From JBBRHQ01 sp963725315 (lineage in GTDB: Bacteria > Actinomycetota > Thermoleophilia > Solirubrobacterales > 70-9), in assembly GCA_963725315.1 (NCBI GenBank), contig CAVRYA010000001.1, positions 248,001 through 312,000 of the forward strand: DNA of 64,000 bases, given 5' to 3'. The position numbers and the translations under genes were made by a program. Of this stretch, positions 1 to 8,278 are shown in pieces (positions within the stretch are counted from its first letter, which is position 1; every line of letters starts with the position of its first letter). Below the pieces are notes generated by a model that saw only the letters and a list, made by a program, of their open reading frames with translations, was not told where the DNA came from and made no database searches.

Positions 1-308
1 GCAACCCCTACCTGACCCAGGCCGCCCTGCTCACCGCCGGCCTGGACGGGGTGAAGCGCGAGCTCGACCCCGGAGAGCCCCAGCAGGCCAACACCTACGA
101 CCTGCTGGCCGAGGGAACCGAGTTCGAGCGCGTCCCCGATCACCTCGGCGCGGCGCTGGAGGCGCTGGCGGCCGACGACGTGGTGCGCGGCGCGATGCCG
201 GGACGCCTCTACGACGTCTTCAACCATTACAAGCAGGACGAGTGGGAGCGCTACATGGCCGCGGTCACCGACTGGGAGCGCGACGAGTACCTGACGGTGC
301 TGCCATGA
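1..308 (+). CDS. gmaS: Gamma-glutamylmethylamide synthetase (glutamine synthetase family), C-terminal part
   Basis: The 3' end of a glutamine-synthetase-type ligase whose start lies outside the window. The open frame runs from base 3 and begins inside the conserved family motif NPYLTQAALLTAGLDG. It ends in the typical GlnT/GMAS tail, with HYKQDEWERY and VTDWERDEY before the TGA at 306-308. In this context the enzyme most likely couples ATP, glutamate and methylamine to gamma-glutamylmethylamide, the first step of the N-methylglutamate pathway. The context is mgsABC starting 17 bases downstream. A complete paralogue lies at 19036-20406. The C-terminal fragment alone cannot distinguish GMAS from a true glutamine synthetase; the neighbours decide the call. 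Confidence 0.8.
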   Translation, partial: NPYLTQAALLTAGLDGVKRELDPGEPQQANTYDLLAEGTEFERVPDHLGAALEALAADDVVRGAMPGRLYDVFNHYKQDEWERYMAAVTDWERDEYLTVLP

Positions 309-325
309 GCAGCGGGGACTAGCCC

Positions 326-1255
326 ATGTGTGGGATCGCCGGGATCATCTACCGCAACGGCGACGGCGAACATCAGGTCGGCCGCGACATGACCGCGATG
401 CTCCAGGCGATGAAGCACCGCGGGCCCGACTCGACCGGATTCGCCCTCTACCGGGGCGCGACCGACACCAACATCATGCACGTCAAGCTGAGCGAGGCGA
501 GCCAGCACGATCCCGACCTCGCCCAGCGGGTCGAGCGCCAGCGGGGCCAGATCGAGGCCCGTCTGCGCGCCGCCGGTGCCGAGATCGCCTCGATCGAGGG
601 GACCCCGCGGACGATGACGATCAGCTTCGGCTTCGACGGGGACCTGAAGCCGTTGGTGGACTCGGTCGAGCGGATCCGCCACACCGAGGTGCTCTCGGTC
701 GGGCACTCGCTGGAGATCGTCAAGGACCTCGGTGACGCCGACACCGTCTCCGCCGCCTACGGGCTCGGCGGCTACACCGGCACCCACGCGATCGGCCACG
801 CCCGGATGGCGACCGAGTCCGACGTCGACATCGCCAACGCCCACCCGTACTGGGCCTACCCCTTCCCCGACGTCGCCGTCGTCCACAACGGGCAGCTCAC
901 CAACTTCCACGACTGGCGCCGCCGGCTGCAGCGCTCCGGGCACCGCTTCCAGTCGGAGTGCGACTCGGAGATCATCGCCGTCTACCTGGCCGAGCAGATG
1001 AGCCAGGGCCATTCGCTGGAGGACGCGATGCGCCAGAGCCTCACCGACCTCGACGGCGTCTTCACCTACATCTGCGTCACCGAGGACGCCCTCGGAGTCG
1101 CCAAGGACGAGCTGGGGGCGAAGCCGCTGGTCCTCTACGAGGGCGAGGAGCTGGTCGCGCTGGCCTCGGAGGAGATCGCGATCCGCCAGGTCCTGGACCG
1201 CGAGATCGAGACGCACGACCCCTACGAGGGCGTGGTGCGGGTGTGGAGCAGATGA
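326..1255 (+). CDS. mgsA: N-methylglutamate synthase subunit A, class II glutamine amidotransferase-like (set 1)
   Basis: A 309-aa protein starting MCGIAGI, so Cys2 is the N-terminal nucleophile once Met is removed, as in class II (Ntn) glutamine amidotransferases and GlxB/MgsA. Other family signatures are the HRGPDSTG segment near residue 33, the GHARMATES segment near 155 and VVHNGQLTN near 180. It is expected to release methylamine from gamma-glutamylmethylamide (or ammonia from glutamine) for the synthase complex. It follows gmaS and overlaps mgsB by four bases (ATGA), so it is translationally coupled to it. Compared with GlxB-type proteins, a longer insert lies between the HRGPDS and GHxRMAT motifs; the second copy at 20422-21330 has the same insert. 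Confidence 0.85.
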   Translation: MCGIAGIIYRNGDGEHQVGRDMTAMLQAMKHRGPDSTGFALYRGATDTNIMHVKLSEASQHDPDLAQRVERQRGQIEARLRAAGAEIASIEGTPRTMTISFGFDGDLKPLVDSVERIRHTEVLSVGHSLEIVKDLGDADTVSAAYGLGGYTGTHAIGHARMATESDVDIANAHPYWAYPFPDVAVVHNGQLTNFHDWRRRLQRSGHRFQSECDSEIIAVYLAEQMSQGHSLEDAMRQSLTDLDGVFTYICVTEDALGVAKDELGAKPLVLYEGEELVALASEEIAIRQVLDREIETHDPYEGVVRVWSR

Positions 1256-2034
1256 GCGAGACGAGCGCCCCGAAGATGGATGAGCGCGGCCTGGTCGAGC
1301 TCGACGAGGCGATCCCGAAGACCTCGGAGATCGACGGGCAGCGGGCGGTGCTCGACGCCTCCGAGCTGACCACCCGCAAGATCAACGCCGAGCTGCGCTG
1401 GTTGATCTACGAGCAGGGCGTAAGCGACGTCAAGGTGCTCGAGCCGAGCGCCCGCCACTCCCTCGGGGTGGCGATCCTGGCTCGCTGCCGGATCCGCTTC
1501 GAGGGCAGCCTCGGGTACTTCGGATGCGGGCTGATCGACGGACCGGAGATCGAGGTCTCCGGGCGGGTCGGCTGGTCGGTGGCCGAGAACATGATGTCGG
1601 GCGTGGTCGTGATCGAGCACAACGCCGGCTCGCTGGCGGGGGCGGCGCTGCGCGGCGGCGACCTCGTGGTCAAGGGCGACGTCGGCGCCCGCACCGGGAT
1701 CGACCAGAAGGGGGGCACGATCATCGTCGGGGGCAACGCCGCCTCGATGACCGGGTTCATGATGCAGCGCGGACGCCAGATCATCTGCGGGGACGTCGGG
1801 CCGGGCCTCGGGGACTCGATGTACGACGGGGCGATCTACGTCGGCGGGGAGGTCGCGTCGCTGGGGATCGACTGCGTCGAGGCCGAGTGGGAGGACTCCG
1901 ACACGGAGCTGGTCAGCCGCAAGTTCGACCTCCACGGCCTCGGCAGCCCGCCGGAGCTGCGCAAGTTCGTCTGCGGCAAGAAGCTCTACAACTACGACAA
2001 CCTCGAGCCCAGCGAGCGCAAGCTGGTGCTCTGA
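1252..2034 (+). CDS. mgsB: N-methylglutamate synthase subunit B, GXGXG beta-helix domain (set 1)
   Basis: A 260-aa protein corresponding to the C-terminal GXGXG domain of glutamate synthase large subunit (GlxC/MgsB). The body is a right-handed beta-helix with repeating glycine-rich turns such as VSGRVGWSVAENMMSG, GGNAASMTGFMMQRG and DVGPGLGDSMYDG. It ends with the family-typical CGKKLYNYDNLEP. The ATG at 1252 overlaps the mgsA stop, which fixes the start. It has a structural role in the three-part synthase with MgsA (amidotransferase) and MgsC (FMN domain), which are encoded on either side. It is 27 residues longer than the second copy (21327-22028), mostly at the N-terminus. Confidence 0.85.
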   Translation: MSETSAPKMDERGLVELDEAIPKTSEIDGQRAVLDASELTTRKINAELRWLIYEQGVSDVKVLEPSARHSLGVAILARCRIRFEGSLGYFGCGLIDGPEIEVSGRVGWSVAENMMSGVVVIEHNAGSLAGAALRGGDLVVKGDVGARTGIDQKGGTIIVGGNAASMTGFMMQRGRQIICGDVGPGLGDSMYDGAIYVGGEVASLGIDCVEAEWEDSDTELVSRKFDLHGLGSPPELRKFVCGKKLYNYDNLEPSERKLVL

Positions 2035-2050
2035 GCGAACGGGGATCAAG

Positions 2051-3493
2051 ATGGCCGACGAAAAAGCCCCAAGCGACCGCGAGACACTCGGCCGCAGCCG
2101 GATCTTCACCCCGGAGGTCATTGACGACATCCACATGAAGGCCGAGCTGGGCCGCTACCGGATGCGGGGATTCTCGATGTTCAAGAAGATCCCGCACTGG
2201 GACGAGCTGATCTTCCTCCCGGGAACGCTGACCCGGTTCGTGATCGAGGGCTACCGGGAGAAGTGCGAGACGAGGACGGTGCTCGGCAGCCGCTTCGCGA
2301 AGAAACCGCTCGAGCTGGACATCCCCGTCTACATCACCGGGATGAGCTTCGGCGCCCTCTCGCTGGAGGCGAAGATGGCGCTTGCCAAGGGTGCCTCGAT
2401 GGCCGGTACCGCCACCTGCTCGGGCGAGGGCGGGATGATCCCGCCCGAGCGCGACCTCTCGACCAAGTGGTACTACCAGGTGATCCAGAGCCGCTACGGC
2501 TTCAACCCGCACCACCTGATGCTGGCCGACGGGGTCGAGTTCTTCATCGGGCAGGGCTGCAAGGTCGGCCTCGGCGGCCACCTGATGGGCCAGAAGGTGA
2601 CCGAGCAGGTCGCCGAGATGCGCTCGCTGCCGGCCGGCATCGACCAGCGCTCCCCAGCCCGCCACCCGGACTGGCTCGGCCCCGACGACCTCTCGCTGAA
2701 GGTGCAGGAGACCCGCGAGGCGACCAACTACGAGGTGCCGATCCAGCTCAAGCTCGGTGCCGCACGGGTCTATGACGACGTCCGCATGGCCGCCAAGTGC
2801 GGCCCCGACATCATCTACCTCGACGGTGCCGAGGGCGGCACCGGCGCCGGCCCCCACATCGCCGCGGAGGAGACCGGGATTCCCCTGATGGCGGCGATCC
2901 CCGAGGCCCGCCGGGCGCTCGAGGACGTCGGCCTCGCCGACGACGTCGACCTGGTCGTCGCCGGGGGGATCCGCAACGGCGGCGACATCGCCAAGTGCAT
3001 CGCCCTCGGCGCCAACGCGGTGGCGATCGGGCACTCGGCGCTGATGGCTCTGAACTGCAACAAGGAGATCCCCGGGGTCACCGACTACGAGGGGACCGTC
3101 GGGGTGCCGGCGGGCCAGTGCTACCACTGCCACACCGGGCGCTGCCCGGTCGGGATCACGACCCAGGACGCCGAGCTGCGCAAGCGCCTCGACGTCGACG
3201 AGGCCGCCCAGCGCGTCTTCAACTTCCTCCACACCCTGACGCTCGAGGTGCAGATGCTGGCCCGCGCCTGCGGCAAGACCAGCGTCCACAGCCTCGAGCC
3301 CGAGGACCTGGCGGCGCTCACGGTCGAGGCGTCGGCGATGGCGCGGGTGCCGCTGGCGGGCACCGAGTACACCCCCGGGGTCAGCGAGGAGCGGGCGCTG
3401 GCCGAGATCCGCACCCTGCTCGACAACTACCTCGAGAACCCGGTCGACTACCTGCCGCAGCCGGCTGCTTCGACGGCGGAGGAGCGCAAGTGA
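2051..3493 (+). CDS. mgsC: N-methylglutamate synthase subunit C, FMN glutamate-synthase domain with Fe-S cysteines (set 1)
   Basis: A 480-aa protein matching the FMN-binding synthase domain of glutamate synthase (GlxD/MgsC, COG0069-like). Visible motifs are ITGMSFGALS (about residue 96), GGMIPPERDLS, YLDGAEGGTGAGP (about 256) and VVAGGIRNGGDIAKC (about 299), typical of the TIM barrel that binds FMN. Cys357, Cys360 and Cys365 form a C-x2-C-x4-C motif, the expected Fe-S ligands. The C-terminal ARACGKTSVHSLEPEDL is also conserved. It is predicted to form N-methylglutamate with MgsA and MgsB. The start ATG 2051 lies 16 bases after mgsB. The stop overlaps the next gene by GTGA. The second copy (22028-23404) has lost all three cysteines. 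Confidence 0.87.
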   Translation: MADEKAPSDRETLGRSRIFTPEVIDDIHMKAELGRYRMRGFSMFKKIPHWDELIFLPGTLTRFVIEGYREKCETRTVLGSRFAKKPLELDIPVYITGMSFGALSLEAKMALAKGASMAGTATCSGEGGMIPPERDLSTKWYYQVIQSRYGFNPHHLMLADGVEFFIGQGCKVGLGGHLMGQKVTEQVAEMRSLPAGIDQRSPARHPDWLGPDDLSLKVQETREATNYEVPIQLKLGAARVYDDVRMAAKCGPDIIYLDGAEGGTGAGPHIAAEETGIPLMAAIPEARRALEDVGLADDVDLVVAGGIRNGGDIAKCIALGANAVAIGHSALMALNCNKEIPGVTDYEGTVGVPAGQCYHCHTGRCPVGITTQDAELRKRLDVDEAAQRVFNFLHTLTLEVQMLARACGKTSVHSLEPEDLAALTVEASAMARVPLAGTEYTPGVSEERALAEIRTLLDNYLENPVDYLPQPAASTAEERK

Positions 3494-3933
3494 CCCGCGC
3501 CGATGAGGTCCGCGAGCCCGAGAAGATCGTCTCGATCGACGCCGAGTACCTCTCGGGGAAGCGCTTCCCCTACCAGGAGGACATCTCGCTGGTCGAGGAC
3601 ATCGACCTCGAGGCGGCGACGCCGGGCAAGGACATCAACTGGCTCGAGGACGTCGAGCTGCTCGAGGAGGAGGGAACGCCGGCCGTCTTCGACCGCTACT
3701 CGAACTCCTTCCTGCGGATCTACTTCCCGATCCCCGAGGGCCGCGAGGACGAGATCGCCCGCAAGGTCCTGATCGCCCACTTGCAGGCCGGCAACTCCTA
3801 CGGCATCCGGCTGAAGCAGGTCCACGCCAAGTTCCCCCAGCCCGAGCTCGGCCCCTGGGTCGAGGACTCGGCGATCGTCGGGCGGGACTGGCGCCCACCG
3901 GTCCTCGAGGGCTGGGAGCCGCCGGATCACTAG
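3490..3933 (+). CDS. Hypothetical 147-aa protein coupled to mgsC
   Basis: I do not recognise this family. The GTG start at 3490 overlaps the mgsC stop (GTGA), and its stop TAG is followed with no gap by the ATG of the FAD oxidase, so it sits in the middle of a tightly coupled operon. The 147-aa product is acidic in its first half (many Glu/Asp, for example EDVELLEEEG). It then has a more ordered half with RIYFPIPEGREDEIARKVL and GNSYGIRLKQVHAKFPQ. There is no signal peptide, membrane segment or cysteine cluster. The position suggests an accessory or assembly subunit for the synthase or for the adjacent amine oxidase; this is inference. No homologue is seen in set 2. Confidence 0.75.
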   Translation: MTRADEVREPEKIVSIDAEYLSGKRFPYQEDISLVEDIDLEAATPGKDINWLEDVELLEEEGTPAVFDRYSNSFLRIYFPIPEGREDEIARKVLIAHLQAGNSYGIRLKQVHAKFPQPELGPWVEDSAIVGRDWRPPVLEGWEPPDH

Positions 3934-5223
3934 ATGGCGGAGCTCCCCGAATCCGCTCCCAACCTGATCGTCGGCGCCGGGGTGCACGGCCTCTCCACCG
4001 CCTGGCACCTCGCCGAAGCCGGCGAGGAGGCGCTCGTCCTGGAGAAGTCCGCGGTCGGCGCCGGCGCCTCGGGGATCGCCTGTGGGGTGATCCGCAACAA
4101 CTACTTCCAGCCGGCGATGTCGGAGCTGATGGCAGCCTGCGTCGAGGTCTGGGAGTCCGACCCGGAGGTTCTCCACTATCACGGCACGGGCTACGTCGCC
4201 CTCGGGCCCGAGGCCCAGGAGGCGGAGCTGGCCGAGGTCTTCGAGCGCCAGCAGCGGATCGGCTACCCCTCCGAGCTGCACACCGGAGAGGGGGCGGTGG
4301 CCGCGCACATGCGCGAGCTCTACCCGGACTGGCGGGCCGAGGGGCTGACCGCCTGCCTGCACGAGCACGCCGGCGGCTTCGCCTTCAACCTCGAGTCGAT
4401 GCGCGGCCTGGCGGAGAAGGCGCGCGCAGCCGGGGCGCGGATCGTCGAGGGGGTCGAGGTGACCGGCTTCGAGCGCGACGGCTCAGGCGCGGTGAGCAGG
4501 GTGCAGACCTCTGCCGGAGCGGTCGAGGTCGAGCAGGTGGTGATCGCCGTCGGCCCCTGGATCCCGCGCCTCTGGGAGATGCTCGGCCTGCCCGAGCGCC
4601 TCGACGTGCGCCGGCCCGACGGCAGCGTCGATCGGAACCTGCCGATGTGGACCTACTGGTACCTGCAGGAGGGCGAGGTGGCGCTGCCGCCCTCGACCCT
4701 CGACGCGGCCGGGGGCCGCGCCTCGCCGGTCCTCCACGTCGACTCCGACCGGCCCCTGCGCGACGACGAGGGGCGGCTGGTGAGTGAGGGACAGTGGGGC
4801 ATCTATGTCAAGCCCGACCGCGATTCGGTCCAGGGCGGCGCCCAGCCCCTGACCGTCGGCGAGAGCTTCGAGGTCGACCCCTACCCGACGGGCAGCGTCG
4901 AGGAGGGCTTCGCCGACCTCTGGTGCGCGGCGCTCTCGCACTGCATGGAGCGCTTCGAGGGCTGCCGCGGGCGCTACCGCCAGGTGCGCTCGGGCGGGGC
5001 CGGGGCCTTCACCGCGGACAACTTCCCGGTCTTCGACCGCATGCTCGACAACGTCTACGTCGCCGCCGACTCCAACCACGGCTACAAGATGATCGCGGTC
5101 GGCCGCGAGATCGCCCGCGAGCTGCAGGGCGGCCACTCGACCCTGCTGGCGCCCTTCCGCTACGAGCGCTTCTCGACCGGCGAGCTGCACCCGGTCTCCA
5201 ACAGCCCCTACCCCTGGAGCTGA
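3934..5223 (+). CDS. FAD-dependent amine oxidoreductase (DAO/sarcosine oxidase family)
   Basis: A 429-aa flavoprotein of the D-amino-acid oxidase superfamily (monomeric sarcosine oxidase/SoxB/dimethylglycine dehydrogenase-like). The N-terminal Rossmann motif is GAGVHGLSTAWHLAEAG at about residues 13-29, followed by LEKSAVGAGASG. The C-terminal SNHGYKMIAVGREIARELQ segment matches the flavin-proximal end of the family. It most likely oxidises an N-methyl or secondary amine, delivering C1 as formaldehyde or to folate. The start ATG directly abuts the stop of the 147-aa gene. A paralogue follows at 6467-7759 after the HD-domain gene; both end in PYPW(S/T). The exact substrate cannot be read from the sequence; an N-methylated amino acid fits the locus. 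Confidence 0.8.
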   Translation: MAELPESAPNLIVGAGVHGLSTAWHLAEAGEEALVLEKSAVGAGASGIACGVIRNNYFQPAMSELMAACVEVWESDPEVLHYHGTGYVALGPEAQEAELAEVFERQQRIGYPSELHTGEGAVAAHMRELYPDWRAEGLTACLHEHAGGFAFNLESMRGLAEKARAAGARIVEGVEVTGFERDGSGAVSRVQTSAGAVEVEQVVIAVGPWIPRLWEMLGLPERLDVRRPDGSVDRNLPMWTYWYLQEGEVALPPSTLDAAGGRASPVLHVDSDRPLRDDEGRLVSEGQWGIYVKPDRDSVQGGAQPLTVGESFEVDPYPTGSVEEGFADLWCAALSHCMERFEGCRGRYRQVRSGGAGAFTADNFPVFDRMLDNVYVAADSNHGYKMIAVGREIARELQGGHSTLLAPFRYERFSTGELHPVSNSPYPWS

Positions 5224-5302
5224 CCCACACCGCCGAACTGCAGGTTACGTGCGCATGGCGCACCTAACCTTGCGTTCGGCAGCTGGGAGCAGGTGGAGCT
5301 GG

Positions 5303-5710
5303 CTAGATCCGCAGGGTGCCGCGACAGGTCTCGCCCCTGCGGGTCGCGATCGCGGTGATCCTGTCCTTTCCGGCGGGATCGCCGATCTGGCGCTCCACCG
5401 AGAATGACCCGCTCGGCGCCTTGGTGCGGCGGTTGCCCTCGGCGACCGTGGTGCCGTTGAGGCGGATCCTGAAATGCCAGCGGACGCCGTTTCGGTTCTG
5501 ATCGACCTCGAACTCGGTCTCGGTACGACCGTCGCGATGCCTGGCCTTGAGCTTCCAGTTGCTGACGCCGGTGCAGGAGCCGCTGCGCCGCACGGCGTCT
5601 CCGCCGCCCGAGCCTCGACTCGCAGACGCCGGCGAGGCGACGAAGGCGATCGCGCCGACGCTGCCGAGGGCGAGCAGGATGGTGAGCTTCTGTCTCATTT
5701 GCCGTCTCAT
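5303..5710 (-). CDS. Small secreted hypothetical protein
   Basis: A 135-aa protein with a clear Sec signal peptide: basic start (MRRQMRQK), hydrophobic core LTILLALGSVGAIAFVA, and a likely cleavage after SPASA near residue 30. A second possible Met start lies four codons in. The mature part is about 105 residues, polar and rich in Arg/Gly, with two cysteines (about 46 and 129) that could form a disulfide; WKLKARHRDGRTETEFEVD looks like a beta-strand-rich domain. It is antisense to, and isolated between, two amine-oxidation genes, so it is probably not part of their operon. I do not recognise the family. An opposite-strand open frame over the same bases lacks comparable features. Confidence 0.6.
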   Translation of the reverse strand: MRRQMRQKLTILLALGSVGAIAFVASPASASRGSGGGDAVRRSGSCTGVSNWKLKARHRDGRTETEFEVDQNRNGVRWHFRIRLNGTTVAEGNRRTKAPSGSFSVERQIGDPAGKDRITAIATRRGETCRGTLRI

Positions 5711-5838
5711 CGATGGTCCTCCCTGGTCGTTTGGCGTGGAGAAGTCGGTCCAAGGTGACAGCGTCGGGGTCGGGCTTTCCAGTGGACTTTGGTCCTACGA
5801 CCCGGCCGGATCGGCGATCATGTCCAAAGCGACGAGCC

Positions 5839-6411
5839 ATGACGGAATCGGTCGGCTTCACCAGCATGTCCGAGGGCACCCCCGAGGATTACGCCCTGCT
5901 CGCCCGCCTCGAGGAGGGCTACGTCGCCGAGCTTCCCGATCGGCTGCTGGCCGCGGTGGCGGCGCTCGAGCACTCCTTCGGGGGCTATCAGGTGTCGCGC
6001 TGCGAGCACTCGCTGCAGTCCGCCACCCGGGCGCTGCGGGACGGGCGCAGCGAGGAGTACGTGGCGGCGGCGCTCCTGCACGACATCGGCGACGAGCTGG
6101 CCCCCTACACCCACGGCCAGATGGTCGCGGCGGTCCTGCGGCCCTACGTCGAGCCGCGGATCTGCTGGATCGTCGAGCACCACGGGGTCTTCCAGCAGTT
6201 CCACTACGGCCGCGCCTCGGGCGAGGACCCCGACGCCCGCGAGCGCTTTCGCGGCCACGAGTGGTTCGACGACTGCGCCGAGTTCTGCGACCTGTACGAC
6301 CAGAACTGCTTCGACCCCGCCTACGACTCGCTGCCGCTGGAGCACTTCGAGCCGATCGTGCGCCGGGTGTTCGCCGAGCCCCGCTACCTCGAGGCCGACC
6401 GGGAGCCCTAG
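5839..6411 (+). CDS. HD-domain protein of the PhnZ/MIOX-like (COG4341) type, candidate diiron oxygenase
   Basis: A 190-aa HD-superfamily protein. The ligand pattern is complete: His57 (CEHSLQSA), His81-Asp82 (LLHDIGD), His92 (YTHGQ), His114 or His115 (VEHHGVF) and Asp151 or Asp154 (CDLYDQN). This is the His/His-Asp/His/His/Asp arrangement known from mixed-valent diiron oxygenases such as PhnZ and myo-inositol oxygenase. The FRGHEWFDDCAEFCDLYDQ and FEPIVRRVF segments are typical of the predicted HD phosphohydrolase family that contains PhnZ. ATG 5839 is taken because upstream codons look non-coding; Met 5866 is an alternative start. It sits between two FAD amine oxidases, which suggests oxidation of an amine or aminophosphonate rather than nucleotide hydrolysis (inference). 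Confidence 0.75.
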   Translation: MTESVGFTSMSEGTPEDYALLARLEEGYVAELPDRLLAAVAALEHSFGGYQVSRCEHSLQSATRALRDGRSEEYVAAALLHDIGDELAPYTHGQMVAAVLRPYVEPRICWIVEHHGVFQQFHYGRASGEDPDARERFRGHEWFDDCAEFCDLYDQNCFDPAYDSLPLEHFEPIVRRVFAEPRYLEADREP

Positions 6412-6466
6412 CCCAAGGAGCGAGATGCCGAGACTCGTGCTCGCCAGGTTCGGCTAGGCAGGCGGC

Positions 6467-7759
6467 GTGACCGCGGCACCCAGCCATCTGGTGATCGGCG
6501 GCGGCATCCACGGCCTCTCGGTCGCCTGGCACCTGGCCGAGCGGCTCGGCCCCGACGGCGAGGTAGTCGTCCTCGAGAAGGAGAGGATCGGCTCCGGCGC
6601 CTCCGGACTGGCCGGCGGGATCGTCCGCAACTACTACCGCTCGGCGGCGATCACGGGGGTGATCCGCGACTCGGTCGAGATGTTCGAGGCCGAGCCCGCC
6701 GCCTACGGGTTCCGCCAGGTCGGCTATGTGGCGGTGGTCCCCGAGGCCCAGGTCGCGGACCTGGTCGCGATCCGCGCCCAGCACGAGGGCGCCGGGTATG
6801 ACTCGGAGCTGCTGACCGGCGCGGAGAGCTGCCGCGAGTACATGACCTGGCTCTTCCCCGATTGGGAGGCCGAGGCGGCAGGGGTCCTCAGCGAGCCTCG
6901 CGGAGGTTGGGCCGACGCGATGCAGACAGTGCGCCACCTCGCCGCCCGGGCGGATGCCGCGGGTGCGACGATCCGCGAGGGAGTCGAGGTGACCGGCTTC
7001 GAGCTGGGCGGGCGCGGGGTCGAGGCGGTGCTGACCTCGGCGGGCCGGATCCCCTGCGAGGTCACGATCCTCGCCCCCGGGCCCTGGGCCGCCGGCCTCT
7101 GGCAGATGCTCGGGCTTCCGCCGGAGCTCGAGGTCGCCGCCGAGGGCGGGGGCTCCCGGCAGCCGCTGAGCGCCTACTGGAAGGCGCAGGAGGGCGAGTT
7201 CCAGCTGCCCGGGGTCGGGCTCGGGGGGCGCGCCGGGCGCGAGCCGCCGGTCGTCCACCTCGACCAGAGCGGGCCGCTTCGCTCCGATCGCGACGGCCGC
7301 GTGATCACCGAGGGCGCCTGGGGCATCTACTTCCGGATGGGGCGGACGGGCACGGCGGTCACCGGCGGCGGCCTCCCGGTCGCCGTCACCGACCCGCCGC
7401 TCGATCCCTACGAGTCGGCGAACCCGGTTCACGGCGCCGAGCCCGGCTTCCCCGAGTTCTTCGTCTCCGGCCTGGCCGCCGCCTTCCGCCGCTTTCGCGG
7501 CCGCGCCGGCGCATGGAGGACGACGCCGGGCGGGGCAATCGTCAACCACACCCCCGACAACTACCCGATCTGCGACTGGGTCCTCGACAACGCCTACGCG
7601 GTGATCGACTCCGGGCACGGCTTCAAGATGCTGGCGCTCGGCAAGATGGTCGCCGCCGACCTGCTCGACCGCGAGCCGAGGCTCGACCCCTTCCGCCTCG
7701 GCCGCTTCGCCCGGGGCGAGACGCACACCGCCTCGGCCGGCCCCTACCCCTGGACCTGA
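6467..7759 (+). CDS. FAD-dependent amine oxidoreductase, second paralogue
   Basis: A 430-aa DAO-family flavoprotein, clearly related to the product of 3934-5223. Rossmann motif GGGIHGLSVAWHLAERLG lies near residue 9; then LEKERIGSGASGLAGG, and SGHGFKMLALGKMVAADLL near the C-terminus. The GTG start at 6467 lies 55 bases after the HD-domain gene stop, so the two are probably cotranscribed. It is expected to oxidise a secondary or N-methylated amine with FAD. Having two divergent paralogues around an HD-domain protein suggests either two substrates or a two-subunit enzyme. Covalent flavin attachment cannot be judged. The next strong coding signal begins only at 8030. Confidence 0.8.
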   Translation: MTAAPSHLVIGGGIHGLSVAWHLAERLGPDGEVVVLEKERIGSGASGLAGGIVRNYYRSAAITGVIRDSVEMFEAEPAAYGFRQVGYVAVVPEAQVADLVAIRAQHEGAGYDSELLTGAESCREYMTWLFPDWEAEAAGVLSEPRGGWADAMQTVRHLAARADAAGATIREGVEVTGFELGGRGVEAVLTSAGRIPCEVTILAPGPWAAGLWQMLGLPPELEVAAEGGGSRQPLSAYWKAQEGEFQLPGVGLGGRAGREPPVVHLDQSGPLRSDRDGRVITEGAWGIYFRMGRTGTAVTGGGLPVAVTDPPLDPYESANPVHGAEPGFPEFFVSGLAAAFRRFRGRAGAWRTTPGGAIVNHTPDNYPICDWVLDNAYAVIDSGHGFKMLALGKMVAADLLDREPRLDPFRLGRFARGETHTASAGPYPWT

Positions 7760-7980
7760 GTGCGGCGGCGGCCGCGAGGCCGGCCATCCGCCGGTGATTC
7801 TCCGCAATCGCGCCCCCGCCTGATCTCCGCCCGGAGGGAGGATTGGGCGCAGCATGCGCTGAAATATCCGTCCGGCGGTCTGGAAGATCCCGCTGGGTCC
7901 GCTACTTTCCTGCGGCGCCGGCTCCCGGGCGGCAGGCCCGGGTGTACCGTCGCGGTACTCACTTATCACCAGCCCCGAAA

Positions 7981-8010
7981 CACTTCCCCTGCGGACACTT
8001 CCCCTGCGAA
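7981..8010 (+). repeat. Two perfect 15-bp direct repeats upstream of a small ORF
   Basis: The unit CACTTCCCCTGCGGA occurs at 7981-7995 and again at 7996-8010, the last two bases of the second copy differing. It lies about 20 bases before the ribosome-binding site of the 67-aa ORF at 8030. The rest of the 7760-8029 gap shows no gene. The repeat could be an activator site or simply slippage. Confidence 0.6.
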
Positions 8011-8029
8011 CGATCGAGGGGAGGAAGCG

Positions 8030-8233
8030 ATGACGAGCAAGAAGACCCCCGAGCCGCCGAGCCAGACGCGCAGGAGTTGGGAGCAGTCCCGCCGTGCCCG
8101 TCGCGAGACCGATCGGGCACCCGAAACCCGTCGCAGCTGGGCGCCGCCCCGGCCAGGGCGGGCGTGGATCAACGGCGACGAGGTCGGCGGCGCCGATCCC
8201 CGCTACACCCACCTCTCCGCCTGGCTCGACTGA
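8030..8233 (+). CDS. Small basic hypothetical protein (67 aa)
   Basis: A short ORF with a strong Shine-Dalgarno (GGGGAGGAAG) ending a few bases before the ATG, which is the main support for it being real. The product is highly polar and Arg/Pro-rich at first (TRRSWEQSRRARRETDR), with the RRSW motif occurring twice (about residues 14 and 34). It ends with a more ordered WINGDEVGGADPRYTHLSAWLD. It has no signal peptide or membrane helix. It is probably disordered apart from its C-terminus. The family is not recognised. Confidence 0.5.
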   Translation: MTSKKTPEPPSQTRRSWEQSRRARRETDRAPETRRSWAPPRPGRAWINGDEVGGADPRYTHLSAWLD

Positions 8234-8278
8234 GCCGCCCCGGCACCGGCGTCTGAGGTCGAATAGAGTTGGCGGCGC

